Shown here: positions 28,948 through 37,778 of the stretch, piece by piece
How the letters are laid out: each line of letters opens with the position of its first letter
How positions within the stretch are numbered: the stretch's first letter is position 1
Assembly (NCBI RefSeq): GCF_030623445.1
Contig: NZ_CP130613.1
Span: 2,852,001-2,916,000 of the forward strand
DNA from: Pseudogemmatithrix spongiicola
GTDB lineage: Bacteria; Gemmatimonadota; Gemmatimonadetes; Gemmatimonadales; Gemmatimonadaceae
Reading direction: 5' to 3'
Length of the DNA: 64,000 nt
Program-made: the position numbers and the translations under genes
The notes under the pieces: model-generated
What the model saw: only the letters and a program-made list of their open reading frames with translations
Told to the model about the DNA's origin: nothing
Databases searched by the model: none

Positions 28948-29826
28948 CTATTGATCCGCCCCGACGATCGCCAGATGTGTCCCGTCCGCGCTCAGCGCGA
29001 GCCGCGACACATCGCGAATCCCGCGCGAGCGCAGATCCACGAAGGTCTCCAAGCGCCCCTCGGCCCAGCGATACAGCACGCCGTTGCCGCTGATCAGCGC
29101 ACTCCCGTCCGACAACCACACGTGGTACTCCGCGCCCCGCGGCAGCACGACCACGCGCCGCACCCCGCGCGTGCGCACGTCCACCTCACCCAGCACCGCA
29201 GTATCGCCGTGGAAGTGCACGAACGTGAACGCCTCGCGCCCGGGCACGCGCGCAAAGGCGCGCCCGATGCCGCGGGCCAGCGTGTCCACGCGCTCGGTTT
29301 GCGGATTCATCAGCACCAGCGCATTCGCATCGCGTGGCGTCGGCTGGCTGAGCACGAAGGCGCCGATGTTGCCAAGCCCCACCCACACGTGGTAGCCCAC
29401 GGGCCTGAGCGCCGGCACGATCGGTCGCTGCGGCACCCCGTTCCAATCGTATGCCCAGAGACGCTGCGTGGAATCAGCCTCGACGACGATCGCGCTGAAG
29501 CCGTTGCCGTCCGGCATCGGCGTCGGGGAGTACTCCTGCTCGACCGCCGTCCGCGTCAGCTGCGAGACCACGCGGCCATCGACCGTGACGCGCCACGAGT
29601 CCGCTCGCCCGTCCGCCTCGATGCGCGTGAACAGCAGCGAGCGGCCGTCCGGCGCGAACTGCGGCTGGTTGTCGTAACCGGCACGCCGCGTCACGTTGCG
29701 AAGGTCGCCCAGCGAGAGGGCCGAACCGCTGCCGCGCAGCTCGCCCACCCAGATGTCCGTGCCGCCCTGCGCACCGAGCGCGCTCGCCAGCAGCATCGTC
29801 GACACCACCACACCGATTCCCCGCAT
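28948..29826 (-). CDS. Exported TolB-like beta-propeller protein
   Basis: A 292-residue protein starting at the ATG at 29826 with a signal peptide (MRGIGVVVSTMLLASALGAQ). Repeats of the WD40-like/PD40 type are visible (NQPQFAPDGRSLLFTRIEAD, SRLALSADGTHLAIVG), consistent with a periplasmic beta-propeller. No catalytic motif was seen. It sits 20 bp after fahA in the leftward operon; the functional link with tyrosine degradation is unclear. Confidence 0.75.
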   Translation of the reverse strand: MRGIGVVVSTMLLASALGAQGGTDIWVGELRGSGSALSLGDLRNVTRRAGYDNQPQFAPDGRSLLFTRIEADGRADSWRVTVDGRVVSQLTRTAVEQEYSPTPMPDGNGFSAIVVEADSTQRLWAYDWNGVPQRPIVPALRPVGYHVWVGLGNIGAFVLSQPTPRDANALVLMNPQTERVDTLARGIGRAFARVPGREAFTFVHFHGDTAVLGEVDVRTRGVRRVVVLPRGAEYHVWLSDGSALISGNGVLYRWAEGRLETFVDLRSRGIRDVSRLALSADGTHLAIVGADQ

Positions 29827-29846
29827 CACCGTCGCCTCCGCTGAGG

Positions 29847-31157
29847 TCAGACCGCCGGCAGCACCACGCCTCGACATTCGCCGAACCCGATGCGTACGGC
29901 ACCCGGCCGCTCGCACCACCCGCGCATGATCACCTCGTCCCCATCGGCGAGGAAGGTCCGCGTCTCGCCGTTGGGCAGCGCCAGCGGCTCCGTGCCGCGC
30001 CAGGTGAGTTCGAGCAGGCAGCCGCGCGAGTCCTTGGTCGGACCGCTCACCGTGCCGCTCGCGAACAGGTCGCCCGGGCGCATGTTGCAGCCGTTGCTCG
30101 CGTGGTGCGCGAGCATCTGCGCCATCGTCCAATACATGCGCGTGAAGTCGCCCTGCGAGAGGCGCACCGGTGCATCACCCGCCTCCCGCATCTTCGCCGT
30201 CTGCAGCCAGACCTCGAGCGTGATGCCGAAGCCGCCGGCGCGCTCGTTCGCGGCGTCGAGCAGGTAGGGCAGCGGCGCCGGATCCGTCGCCTCGCGTGTC
30301 CGGGCGGGCACGCGGAACGGCGCCAAGGCATCCAGCGTCACCACCCACGGGCTCAGCGTCGTCGCGAAGTTCTTCGCGAGGAACGGTCCCAGCGGTTGGT
30401 ACTCCCACGTCTGCACGTCACGCGCCGACCAATCGTTCACCAACACCAGCCCCGCGAGATGCTGCTCGGCCTCGCCGAGCGGAATCGCGTGGCCCAGCGC
30501 GTTGCCGCCGGCGATGAAGGCCCCGACCTCGAGTTCGTAGTCCAGCCGCGCGCTCGCGCCCCAGCTCGGGGGACCCTCGGGCTTCGCGCTCGTCTGTCCA
30601 TGCGGCCGCTTCACCGCCGTGCCGCTCACCACCAGCGAACTCGCCCGGCCATGGTAGCCGATCGGCACGTGCTTGTAGTTCGGCAGCAGCGGATTGTCCG
30701 GCCGGAACATCGAGCCCACGTTCGTCGCGTGATCGATGCTCGCGTAGAAGTCCGTGTAGTCCCCGACCTCGGCCGGCATCGTCATCCGCACCGCCGCCAT
30801 CGGGACGAGCACGTCCGCCACGCGGCCTTGCTGCGCGAAGCTCGAAGCCAGCAGCTCGCTCACACGCCGACGGAGGGCGGCGAGGCCCGTGCGCCCCGTC
30901 GCGAACAGCGGCGTGAGCGACTCCGCATCCAGCGCCTCGAGCACATCGGTCCGCAGTCCGTCGAACAGCCCTGCGTCCCGCGCGGCGCGCAGGTCGAGGA
31001 CGCGGTCGCCGATTGCCACTCCGCTGCGCGCTGCCTGGCCGTCCACCACGATGAAGCAGCCGAGCGGCAAGTTCTGGATCGGGAAGTCGGTACCGCCCGC
31101 GTTGGCCGCTTCCACCCAACTGCGCAGGTTGGGATCGATCGTCGGGTCGTGCGTCAT
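29847..31157 (-). CDS. fahA: Fumarylacetoacetase
   Basis: A 436-residue enzyme that hydrolyses fumarylacetoacetate to fumarate and acetoacetate, the last step of tyrosine degradation. The N-terminal SH3-like domain precedes the catalytic FAH barrel. Metal and catalytic residues lie in DYTDFYASIDHATNVG, RLDYELEVGAF and LVNDWSARDVQTWEYQPLG. The length is typical. Its ATG overlaps the upstream gene stop (ATGA). Other tyrosine-degradation genes (hppD, hmgA) are not in the window. Confidence 0.95.
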   Translation of the reverse strand: MTHDPTIDPNLRSWVEAANAGGTDFPIQNLPLGCFIVVDGQAARSGVAIGDRVLDLRAARDAGLFDGLRTDVLEALDAESLTPLFATGRTGLAALRRRVSELLASSFAQQGRVADVLVPMAAVRMTMPAEVGDYTDFYASIDHATNVGSMFRPDNPLLPNYKHVPIGYHGRASSLVVSGTAVKRPHGQTSAKPEGPPSWGASARLDYELEVGAFIAGGNALGHAIPLGEAEQHLAGLVLVNDWSARDVQTWEYQPLGPFLAKNFATTLSPWVVTLDALAPFRVPARTREATDPAPLPYLLDAANERAGGFGITLEVWLQTAKMREAGDAPVRLSQGDFTRMYWTMAQMLAHHASNGCNMRPGDLFASGTVSGPTKDSRGCLLELTWRGTEPLALPNGETRTFLADGDEVIMRGWCERPGAVRIGFGECRGVVLPAV

Positions 31158-32038
31158 AGGCGTGGGGGGAGAAGCCGGAGCGCGGCGAGGTCCTGCACCG
31201 GCTCTTCAAAAGAGCAGGATCCGAACGATCCCGCAAACCGCGAGCGCGCCTGGGCAACCTGCGCGGCGCTGGCGTGCAGGCCGCGCCACGAGATCCCGTG
31301 CGCGTCCGCGACGATCGCCGCCGGGTCGCGTTCCTCGAGCAGCTCGACGAGCGACGCGGGTTCGGTGCCCGCGTGCAGCAGCGTCGCCGCGAGGAACACG
31401 TTGAGGAATCCGTACATCGTCCCGCGTTCGGCGTCGGGGGCGTAGGTCAACGGATACTCTCCGCGCAGCGGATGGTGCAGCCCCGCGGTCGCCTTGAACG
31501 GCACCTGGCGCTGGACGCATTCGGCGAGGAACCGCAGCACCGCGGCCGGCGCCGGGAATGCCTCGGGCGTCACGCCGCCGGTTCGGATCTTCGCCCGCAG
31601 GTGGGCGGCGCCGATGGCGTGCACGAGCTCGGCCGGGTCGGCATCGACGGGAATCTCCACGTAGACGATCAGCCCGCCGTACGCCGCCGCGACGGCGTTC
31701 ACCTCGCCGACTGTCGTGGCCTTCGCCTCGATGCTGTCGATCACCCAGCGCGCACCGTGCTCGCGATTGAAGGCGGCGACCACTGAAGCGTCGATGGGAC
31801 CCGCGAGCACCGACAGCGGCCACGGACCGATATCGCCGCCGCGGTCGATCCGCGACGCCGCGCGCACGAACTCGTCGAGCCGCGCGACAGGCAGCACGAA
31901 GCGCGCGAGCATCCCGCGCCGCTCACCTACCCGATACGCCGCGTAGTTGCGCACCGCGTCGTCCATCGGCAACGCCGCCGGGGGAAACAGCCCGGCGTAG
32001 TCCACCAAACCTTCGAGCAACGTCTCCAACGCGTTCAC
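31154..32038 (-). CDS. Uncharacterised protein encoded next to fumarylacetoacetase
   Basis: A 294-residue soluble protein. The GTG at 32038 is chosen because it overlaps the upstream stop (GTGA) and gives the natural N-terminus NALETLLEGLVDYAGLFPPA. It has alternating beta/alpha segments (WPLSVLAGPIDAS, GLIVYVEIPVDAD, VPFKATAGLHHPLRG) that suggest a TIM-barrel-like fold. The AGLHHPLRGEYP segment with paired His looks like an active-site or metal region. No named family recognised. Its 4-bp overlaps with both neighbours suggest a role tied to FahA. Confidence 0.75.
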   Translation of the reverse strand: MNALETLLEGLVDYAGLFPPAALPMDDAVRNYAAYRVGERRGMLARFVLPVARLDEFVRAASRIDRGGDIGPWPLSVLAGPIDASVVAAFNREHGARWVIDSIEAKATTVGEVNAVAAAYGGLIVYVEIPVDADPAELVHAIGAAHLRAKIRTGGVTPEAFPAPAAVLRFLAECVQRQVPFKATAGLHHPLRGEYPLTYAPDAERGTMYGFLNVFLAATLLHAGTEPASLVELLEERDPAAIVADAHGISWRGLHASAAQVAQARSRFAGSFGSCSFEEPVQDLAALRLLPPRL

Positions 32039-33006
32039 GCCGTACCTCCGCGGATCGTCACGCTCCAGCGCCGCGGCTCCCCGGGCACCAGCCATGTCAT
32101 GCTCTGCCATTCACCGAGCGCGTCCTTGTAGTTGTCCGGAGCCCCGAGCGCCGGCGCCAAGCACAGCGTCGGGCTGCCGATCTTCTGCAGCCGCACCTTC
32201 CGGGCGTGCTGCAGCCCGCTGCGGTCGATGAACACCCCGCAGTAGGGCACCCCCGCCCCGTCGAAGCTCAGCGTCAGCCGCTTGTCGTCTTCCCAGATCT
32301 GGATCATCGAGCGTCCTGCCCCGAGTTCCAGCCACGCGCCCAGCTGCGCCTTGCGGGGAATGCTCCACGGCATGCTGAGGTCGCGCGACTTGTCATCGAG
32401 GACCAGGCGTGGCCACTTGCCGTCGCCTTCCATGACGTCGCCGCGCAGCTTTGCGCCCTCCACCGACGCCACGCGAAAGCGCCCGCCGTCCGGGAGGCGC
32501 AGCCGCGTGAGCTTGGTCAGTGGAAACGTGAGGAACGCGCTCCAGAGGAACGGCAGCCGATCCTTGCCCGTCGTGTGCGCTTCGTACCGCGCCTCGACGG
32601 CGCCGTCGGGCCGCACCAACAAGGTGCGCGTGAGCGCCCACGGCATGCGCTCGCCGCGCCAGGTGCAGCTCAGCTTGTGGCCATCGGGGTCCGTGCTCAG
32701 CGTCGTCTCGGGCACCTGCGCGCGCGCCTCGCCACCGACGGGCAGCGGGCGTCCGCCGACGCCCTTCACCCACTCGGGCACGTGTCCGCCCCCGGCACTC
32801 GGCGCGCACTCATCCCAGCCCGCCGACGCGATGGGTGCCTGGTTGAGGCGTGGCAGCGTCGCCGAGGTGGTGGGCAGCAACCACTCGTGATCGAACAGGT
32901 CCAGCGACCGCACGCGGCCACCGAGCGTCGGCACGACCTCGATGCGCGAGTCGCCCCCTTCGAGGGCGACGAATCCCGGCTCGGCAGCGGCGAGCGCGGT
33001 GGCCAC
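32035..33006 (-). CDS. Aldose 1-epimerase-like (galactose mutarotase fold) protein
   Basis: A 323-residue protein with a mutarotase-type beta-sandwich: LGGRVRSLDLFDHEWLLP, SAGWDECAPS, and C-terminal segments GVPYCGVFIDRSG and LAPALGAPDN. In galactose mutarotase a Glu and two His are catalytic; clear equivalents are not visible, so a sugar-binding or different epimerase role is possible. It is coupled by GTGA overlap to the next gene and begins 2 bp after ispH on the same strand. Confidence 0.75.
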   Translation of the reverse strand: MATALAAAEPGFVALEGGDSRIEVVPTLGGRVRSLDLFDHEWLLPTTSATLPRLNQAPIASAGWDECAPSAGGGHVPEWVKGVGGRPLPVGGEARAQVPETTLSTDPDGHKLSCTWRGERMPWALTRTLLVRPDGAVEARYEAHTTGKDRLPFLWSAFLTFPLTKLTRLRLPDGGRFRVASVEGAKLRGDVMEGDGKWPRLVLDDKSRDLSMPWSIPRKAQLGAWLELGAGRSMIQIWEDDKRLTLSFDGAGVPYCGVFIDRSGLQHARKVRLQKIGSPTLCLAPALGAPDNYKDALGEWQSMTWLVPGEPRRWSVTIRGGTA

Positions 33007-33008
33007 GC

Positions 33009-34223
33009 TCAGGCGACGCTAGCCGGATCCACGCCGCGCGTCTGCAGCACGCGCGTCACGGCCTCGCCGATCTTGTTGTTCGGCGTGCTCGCGCCGGCCG
33101 TGAGCCCGACGCGGAGCGGACCGGACGCCGGCAGCCAGCCGCTCTCCGACACTTCCTTGCCCGTCGCGAGATCGCGGTGGCGGATCGTCCCCTGCTCGGG
33201 GTCGATGCAGTTCGCGTCCTCGACGTGATACGTGCGCACCTTCTCCGCACAGAGCGCGGCGAGCGAGATCGTGTTCGAGGAGTTGTAGCCGCCGATCACC
33301 AGCATCACGTCCAGCGGCTCCGTGAGCAGCGCGTTCACGGCGTCCTGCCGGTCCTGCGTGGCGGAGCAGATGGTGTCGAAGGTGCGGAAGTTCTGCGCGC
33401 GATACTCGGCGCCGTGCACACGCTCCATCGTCTGGCCCACGGCCTCGCCGATCGCCAGCGACTCGCGCGCCAGCATGGTCGTCTGGTTCGCCACGCCGAT
33501 CCGCTTCAAGTGCACGTCGGGATCGAAGCCAGGGCTCGCCGCATGCGCGTACTTGGCCAGGAACGCCTCGCGGCCGCCCGGGAACGTGCCGGCGATGTAC
33601 GCCATCACGTCCTCGGCCTCCGCCATGTTGCGCACCACGATGTACGTGCCCCCGGCGTACTTCTCCACCTGCGACGCCGTCGCCCGCGTCTCCTCGTGGT
33701 AGTACTTGCCGTGGATCAGCGAGGTGAAGCCGTCCTTCGCGTAAGCATCCACGCGCTTCCAGACGTTGAGCACCGAGCCGCAGGTCGTGTCGACCATGAC
33801 GCAGCCGATCGCGCGCAGCGTCTCGAAGTCGTGGATGGTCACGCCGAAGGCCGGCAGGATCACCACGTCGCCCGGCTCGACGCCCGTGTAGTCGAAGCCC
33901 TTGTCGCTGGGCTTCAGGAACACGATGCCCATTTCCTTCAGCTTCGCGTTCACGTGCGGGTTGTGGATGATCTCGCCGGCGAGGTAGATCTTCTTGTCCG
34001 GGAACTTGAGCCGCGTCTGGTACGCGTACTCGACGGCCCGCTCCACGCCGTAGCAAAAGCCGAACTCCTTGGCGAGGCGGATGGTGACATCCCCGGCCGT
34101 GAGCGTGTACTCACGGGCCAGCAGCAGGTCGACCAGCTTGCCGTCGTAATCGGCGGTCAGGGTGTTCTGGACCTCGGCCTTCAGGCCGAAGCCCTTGCGG
34201 ACGTACGTGGACTCGGAAGCCAT
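33009..34223 (-). CDS. ispH: 4-hydroxy-3-methylbut-2-enyl diphosphate reductase
   Basis: The last MEP-pathway enzyme, an iron-sulfur protein that makes IPP and DMAPP. The three cluster cysteines lie in EFGFCYGVERAV, VDTTCGSVLNVW and FDTICSATQDRQ. The catalytic Glu is in GKYYHEET and the phosphate-binding region is VIGGYNSSNT. At 404 residues it belongs to the long cyanobacterial/plant-like form, with an N-terminal extension (residues 1-50), not the roughly 320-residue E. coli form. It is head of the leftward operon that includes fahA. Confidence 0.93.
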   Translation of the reverse strand: MASESTYVRKGFGLKAEVQNTLTADYDGKLVDLLLAREYTLTAGDVTIRLAKEFGFCYGVERAVEYAYQTRLKFPDKKIYLAGEIIHNPHVNAKLKEMGIVFLKPSDKGFDYTGVEPGDVVILPAFGVTIHDFETLRAIGCVMVDTTCGSVLNVWKRVDAYAKDGFTSLIHGKYYHEETRATASQVEKYAGGTYIVVRNMAEAEDVMAYIAGTFPGGREAFLAKYAHAASPGFDPDVHLKRIGVANQTTMLARESLAIGEAVGQTMERVHGAEYRAQNFRTFDTICSATQDRQDAVNALLTEPLDVMLVIGGYNSSNTISLAALCAEKVRTYHVEDANCIDPEQGTIRHRDLATGKEVSESGWLPASGPLRVGLTAGASTPNNKIGEAVTRVLQTRGVDPASVA

Positions 34224-34305
34224 ACGGGAAATCTAGCGGTGGCACCCCCCTCCCGGGGGGCGGAAAAGCTCGCGCGACCGGCCGCCGCGCCGTACCTTGG
34301 CGCCC

Positions 34306-35739
34306 ATGGCCGAGCACTACGACTTGTGCGTGATCGGGAGCGGACCCGCCGGCGAGAAGGGCGCCGCGCAGGCGGCCTACTTCGGCAAGTCCGTCTGCCT
34401 CATTGAACGCGCGCCGAAGCCCGGCGGTGCCGCGGTCAACACCGGGACCATCCCCTCCAAGACCCTCCGCGAGACCGCCCTCTACCTCAGCGGCCTCCGC
34501 CAACGCGGGCTCTACGGCGTGGATTACCGCGTGAAGAGCGACATCACGATCGGCGACTTCATGCACCGCGAGCGCGCCGTGGTGGAGGCCGCGTGGGAGA
34601 CCATCGACGCCAACCTCGACCGCCACAAGGTCACCCGCATCCAGGGCGCGGCGCACTTCGTGGATCCCTACACCGTAGAGGTTGCGCGCTACCAGCAGCC
34701 GCAACGCCGCATCCGCGCCGACGTCTTCCTCCTCGCGACGGGCTCGCGGCCCGCGCACCCGCCGGAGATTCCCTTCGACGGCCGCATCGTCGTGGATTCC
34801 GACGACGTGCTTTCGCTCACGCAGATCCCGCAGCGGCTCATCGTCATCGGCGGCGGCGTCATCGGCTGCGAGTACGCCTCGATCTTCGGTGCCCTCGGCG
34901 TGCGCGTCACGCTCATCAACTCGCGCGAGCGCCTGCTCATGCAGCTCGACGCGGACCTCTCCGACGCGCTGCGCGTGGAGCTCACGCGCCGCATGGGCGT
35001 GCAGGTCGTGCTCGATACGAATGTCAGCGCGGTCACGGTCGAGGGCGACCTCGCCACGGTCACGCTCTCCGACGGCCGCGCCCTCGCCGCGGACTGCGTG
35101 CTCTACTGCGCCGGCCGCGAGGGCAACAGCGAGGGACTGCAGCTCGATAACACCGGCGTGAAGACCAACGCGCGGGGGTTCGTGCAGGTCGATTCCACCT
35201 TCCGCAGCACCACGGCGCACATCTTCGCCGCCGGCGACATCGTCGGCTTTCCCGCCCTCGCGAGCACGGCCATGGAACAGGCCCGCGTCGCGATGTGCCA
35301 CGCCTTCGACCTCAAGTACAAGATGCAGATGGGCGCCGTGCTCCCCTACGGCGTGTGGACGGTGCCCGAGATCGCCACGGTCGGCATGGGCGAGGACGAA
35401 GCCCGCGCCAAGGGCATCGCCGTCGAGATCGGCAAGGCGTCATTCCGCACGAATCCCCGCGGCCTGATCATCGGCGACACCGAAGGGTTCGTGAAGTTGG
35501 TCTTCACGGTCGACGACCGACTCGTCATCGGCGCCAGCGTCGTCGGCGAAGGGGCCTGCGAGCTCATCCACGTCCCCGCCGCGGCGATCCACTTCAACGC
35601 GACGCTCGACTACTTCATCGACGCGGTGTTCAACTACCCGACGCTCAGCGACGCCTTCAAGTACGCCGCCTACGACGGGCTGCAGCGCCTGCAGCGGCGC
35701 GTCTCCCGCAGCATGGAAGCGCGCGCGCGCGTCACTTGA
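34306..35739 (+). CDS. sthA: Soluble pyridine nucleotide transhydrogenase
   Basis: A 477-residue flavoprotein starting at the ATG at 34306. FAD-binding GSGPAGEKGA is at residues 11-20. The redox-active CxxxxC of lipoamide dehydrogenases is replaced by AAVNTGTIPSKTLRE, which marks SthA. A second dinucleotide motif (VIGGGVIGCEYASIFGALG) and the C-terminal dimerisation domain follow. It equilibrates NADH and NADPH pools. Its 3' end overlaps the convergent thioesterase gene by 8 bp. Confidence 0.93.
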   Translation: MAEHYDLCVIGSGPAGEKGAAQAAYFGKSVCLIERAPKPGGAAVNTGTIPSKTLRETALYLSGLRQRGLYGVDYRVKSDITIGDFMHRERAVVEAAWETIDANLDRHKVTRIQGAAHFVDPYTVEVARYQQPQRRIRADVFLLATGSRPAHPPEIPFDGRIVVDSDDVLSLTQIPQRLIVIGGGVIGCEYASIFGALGVRVTLINSRERLLMQLDADLSDALRVELTRRMGVQVVLDTNVSAVTVEGDLATVTLSDGRALAADCVLYCAGREGNSEGLQLDNTGVKTNARGFVQVDSTFRSTTAHIFAAGDIVGFPALASTAMEQARVAMCHAFDLKYKMQMGAVLPYGVWTVPEIATVGMGEDEARAKGIAVEIGKASFRTNPRGLIIGDTEGFVKLVFTVDDRLVIGASVVGEGACELIHVPAAAIHFNATLDYFIDAVFNYPTLSDAFKYAAYDGLQRLQRRVSRSMEARARVT

Positions 35740-36163
35740 TCACGAAGGGATGCAGTGCCTCCCGCATCCAGTCGGGAATCGGCCGCTTCTGCATCGTCTC
35801 CTTCACCACGCTGACCACCGTCAGGGTCGCACTCGCGCGATGGGCGCGATCGCTGGCACGGTAGGCCTCGAACCGGAACGTCAGCGACGTCTGCCCGATC
35901 TTCGCCACGCCGCACTCCACGTCGAGCAACTCGTCCATCTGCGCCGGCGAATGGAACTCCACCTGGAACGCCTTGCGCGGGATCTGCACGCCACGCTCCA
36001 GCCGCAACGTCTCGAACGGCAGGCCGCTCGCCCGCATCATGTCGTGCTCGGCCGCCTCGAAGTACTTGAGATACGAGCCGTACCAGATGATGCCCAGCGG
36101 GTCGCAGTCACTCCAGCGCACGCGCTGCTGGACACGGAACGGAAGCGGCACATGTGTCGTCAC
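35732..36163 (-). CDS. Hotdog-fold acyl-CoA thioesterase (YbgC/FadM-like)
   Basis: A 143-residue 4-hydroxybenzoyl-CoA thioesterase-family protein. The motif RVRWSDCDPLGIIWYGSYLKYFE contains the catalytic Asp, and the central hotdog helix (FEAAEHDMMRASG) follows. It hydrolyses an acyl-CoA; the substrate is unknown. It starts at the ATG at 36163 and is divergent from the universal stress protein gene. Confidence 0.9.
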   Translation of the reverse strand: MTTHVPLPFRVQQRVRWSDCDPLGIIWYGSYLKYFEAAEHDMMRASGLPFETLRLERGVQIPRKAFQVEFHSPAQMDELLDVECGVAKIGQTSLTFRFEAYRASDRAHRASATLTVVSVVKETMQKRPIPDWMREALHPFVIK

Positions 36164-36285
36164 GATTTCGCTGACAGAGGTTCGGGGAAGGTCCTACGCC
36201 CGTTCGCCGGTGTAGAATGGTAGCATACGGCAGCGCCCCGCGGTCGGGGCCTGTAGTGTTCCCCCCCTCTGGACCGGAGGCCTCC

Positions 36286-37203
36286 ATGCTCCGCACGATC
36301 TTGGTGCCACTCGACGGCTCGGCGCTGGCCGAACGCGCCCTGCCGATCGCCATGGACATCGCCCGCCGCGCCGGCGGTACCGTCCACCTCGTCCGCGCCC
36401 ACGTCCCGCTCGCGATCGTCGGCGCAACCGCCGAGGGGGTGTTCACGCAGGACATGCTCGCCGCCGACGACGCGCTCCGCAATCGCGCGGTGCAGTACCT
36501 CAACGAGCGCGCCCACAATCTCGCGAAGGACTGGGGCGTGCCCGTCGAAGCGCACATCGAGGACGGCACGCCCGGTGCCTGCATCACCGAGGCCGCCGAC
36601 CGCGTCAATGCCGGCTTGATCGTGATGACCACGCACGGCGCCGGCGGCTTCGCGCCCGGCTGGCTCGGCTCGGTCTGCGATGCCGTGATCCGTCACACGC
36701 ATCGCGCCGTGCTCGCGCTCCCCGAGAACGACGCACACGGCGGCAAGCCCTTCGTGCCGAAGCGCATCGCGATGGCCCTCGACGGCAGTGCCCGCGCCGA
36801 CGGCATCATCCCCGCCGCGCGCGACCTGGCCCTGCTCTTCGGCGCCGAGGTGGACGTGGTGCGCATGGTCGCGCCGTTCATCCCGAACGACGTCGCGAGC
36901 ATCCTGACCAGCGAGCGCCCCGATCCCTACGGCATCGACGCCGAAGCGGCGGCCGCGAAGGAGGCCATCGACAAAGTCGTGAAGGGGCTCGCCGAGAGCG
37001 GACTCAAGGCCGAGGCCACGGTGCGCGTCGAGCTCTCGCCGGTGAAGGCGCTGCTCGCCCACGTCGAAGAAACCGACCCCGACATCCTTGCCCTCGCCAC
37101 GCAGGGGCGCGGGTTCAGCCGCCTCATCGTCGGCTCGGTGGCCGACAAGCTCATCCGTGGCGCGAAGCGACCGGTGCTTGTGCTGCGGCCGATGAAGGAC
37201 TGA
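36286..37203 (+). CDS. Tandem universal stress protein (two UspA domains)
   Basis: A 305-residue protein starting at the ATG at 36286 with GGAGG 5 nt upstream. Domain 1 (about 1-145) begins MLRTILVPLDGSALAERALP and has the nucleotide-binding GxGG-like VMTTHGAGGFAPGWLGS. Domain 2 (about 155-305) begins KRIAMALDGSARADGIIP and ends LATQGRGFSRLIVGSVADK. The Gly-rich ATP-binding loop is conserved in both. It is likely a stress or stationary-phase protein. The upstream gap (36164-36285) holds a TAGAAT hexamer (36210-36215) that could be a -10 element. Confidence 0.9.
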   Translation: MLRTILVPLDGSALAERALPIAMDIARRAGGTVHLVRAHVPLAIVGATAEGVFTQDMLAADDALRNRAVQYLNERAHNLAKDWGVPVEAHIEDGTPGACITEAADRVNAGLIVMTTHGAGGFAPGWLGSVCDAVIRHTHRAVLALPENDAHGGKPFVPKRIAMALDGSARADGIIPAARDLALLFGAEVDVVRMVAPFIPNDVASILTSERPDPYGIDAEAAAAKEAIDKVVKGLAESGLKAEATVRVELSPVKALLAHVEETDPDILALATQGRGFSRLIVGSVADKLIRGAKRPVLVLRPMKD

Positions 37204-37206
37204 GGG

Positions 37207-37740
37207 TCAGCGCGCAAACAGCGATGGCGTCACGAACGGCGCCATCGCGTACGTCACGAGGACCTCGTACGCGGCCTGCCGGTCGATGCGGCCCGCCGTG
37301 AGGATCCCCACGGCGCCCTTGCCGTGCTTGGTGCCGCGCTCGTTCGCGAAGCGGTCCATCGCGTGCCCCAGCTCCTCGCCATCGCGGATCAAGGCGGCGA
37401 CGCCGTCCGGCAACGGCATCGCCAGCGAGCCGCCCACGCCCTCGCGTCCGTCACGGTGCACCACGACACACCACGCGCAGGTGCGCATGCCGTCCGGGCC
37501 GTCCACCACGCCGCCCTCGAGCCCCACACCGAGGTCGGCATCCGTCGCCTCGCGCGCCCGACGCGCCCGCTCGCGCGCGCCGGCAATCGTCTCGTCGTCT
37601 CCGAACGGTTGGTCCGGCACACCGCTCGCCACCACCTGCGGCGCGACCTCCGCCTCGGGGAAGTACGCCCGGAGCACGGCCGCAGCCGCCGCCAGCTTCA
37701 CGGGATTGCCCGAGCCCACCGCTACGCGAACAGTCGTCAT
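37207..37740 (-). CDS. yjjX: Inosine/xanthosine triphosphatase (YjjX family)
   Basis: A 177-residue enzyme that removes deaminated purine nucleotides. It starts MTTVRVAVGSGNPVKLAAAA, the substrate-binding SxNPxK motif, and has DETIAGARERARRA, LGVGLEGGVVD and the metal-binding aspartates typical of the family. The start at 37740 is supported by the family N-terminus. It converges on the universal stress protein with a 3-bp gap. Confidence 0.9.
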   Translation of the reverse strand: MTTVRVAVGSGNPVKLAAAAAVLRAYFPEAEVAPQVVASGVPDQPFGDDETIAGARERARRAREATDADLGVGLEGGVVDGPDGMRTCAWCVVVHRDGREGVGGSLAMPLPDGVAALIRDGEELGHAMDRFANERGTKHGKGAVGILTAGRIDRQAAYEVLVTYAMAPFVTPSLFAR

Positions 37741-37778
37741 ACCGCCCGAATCTAGGCGGCAGCGAGTATCTTCGCCCT

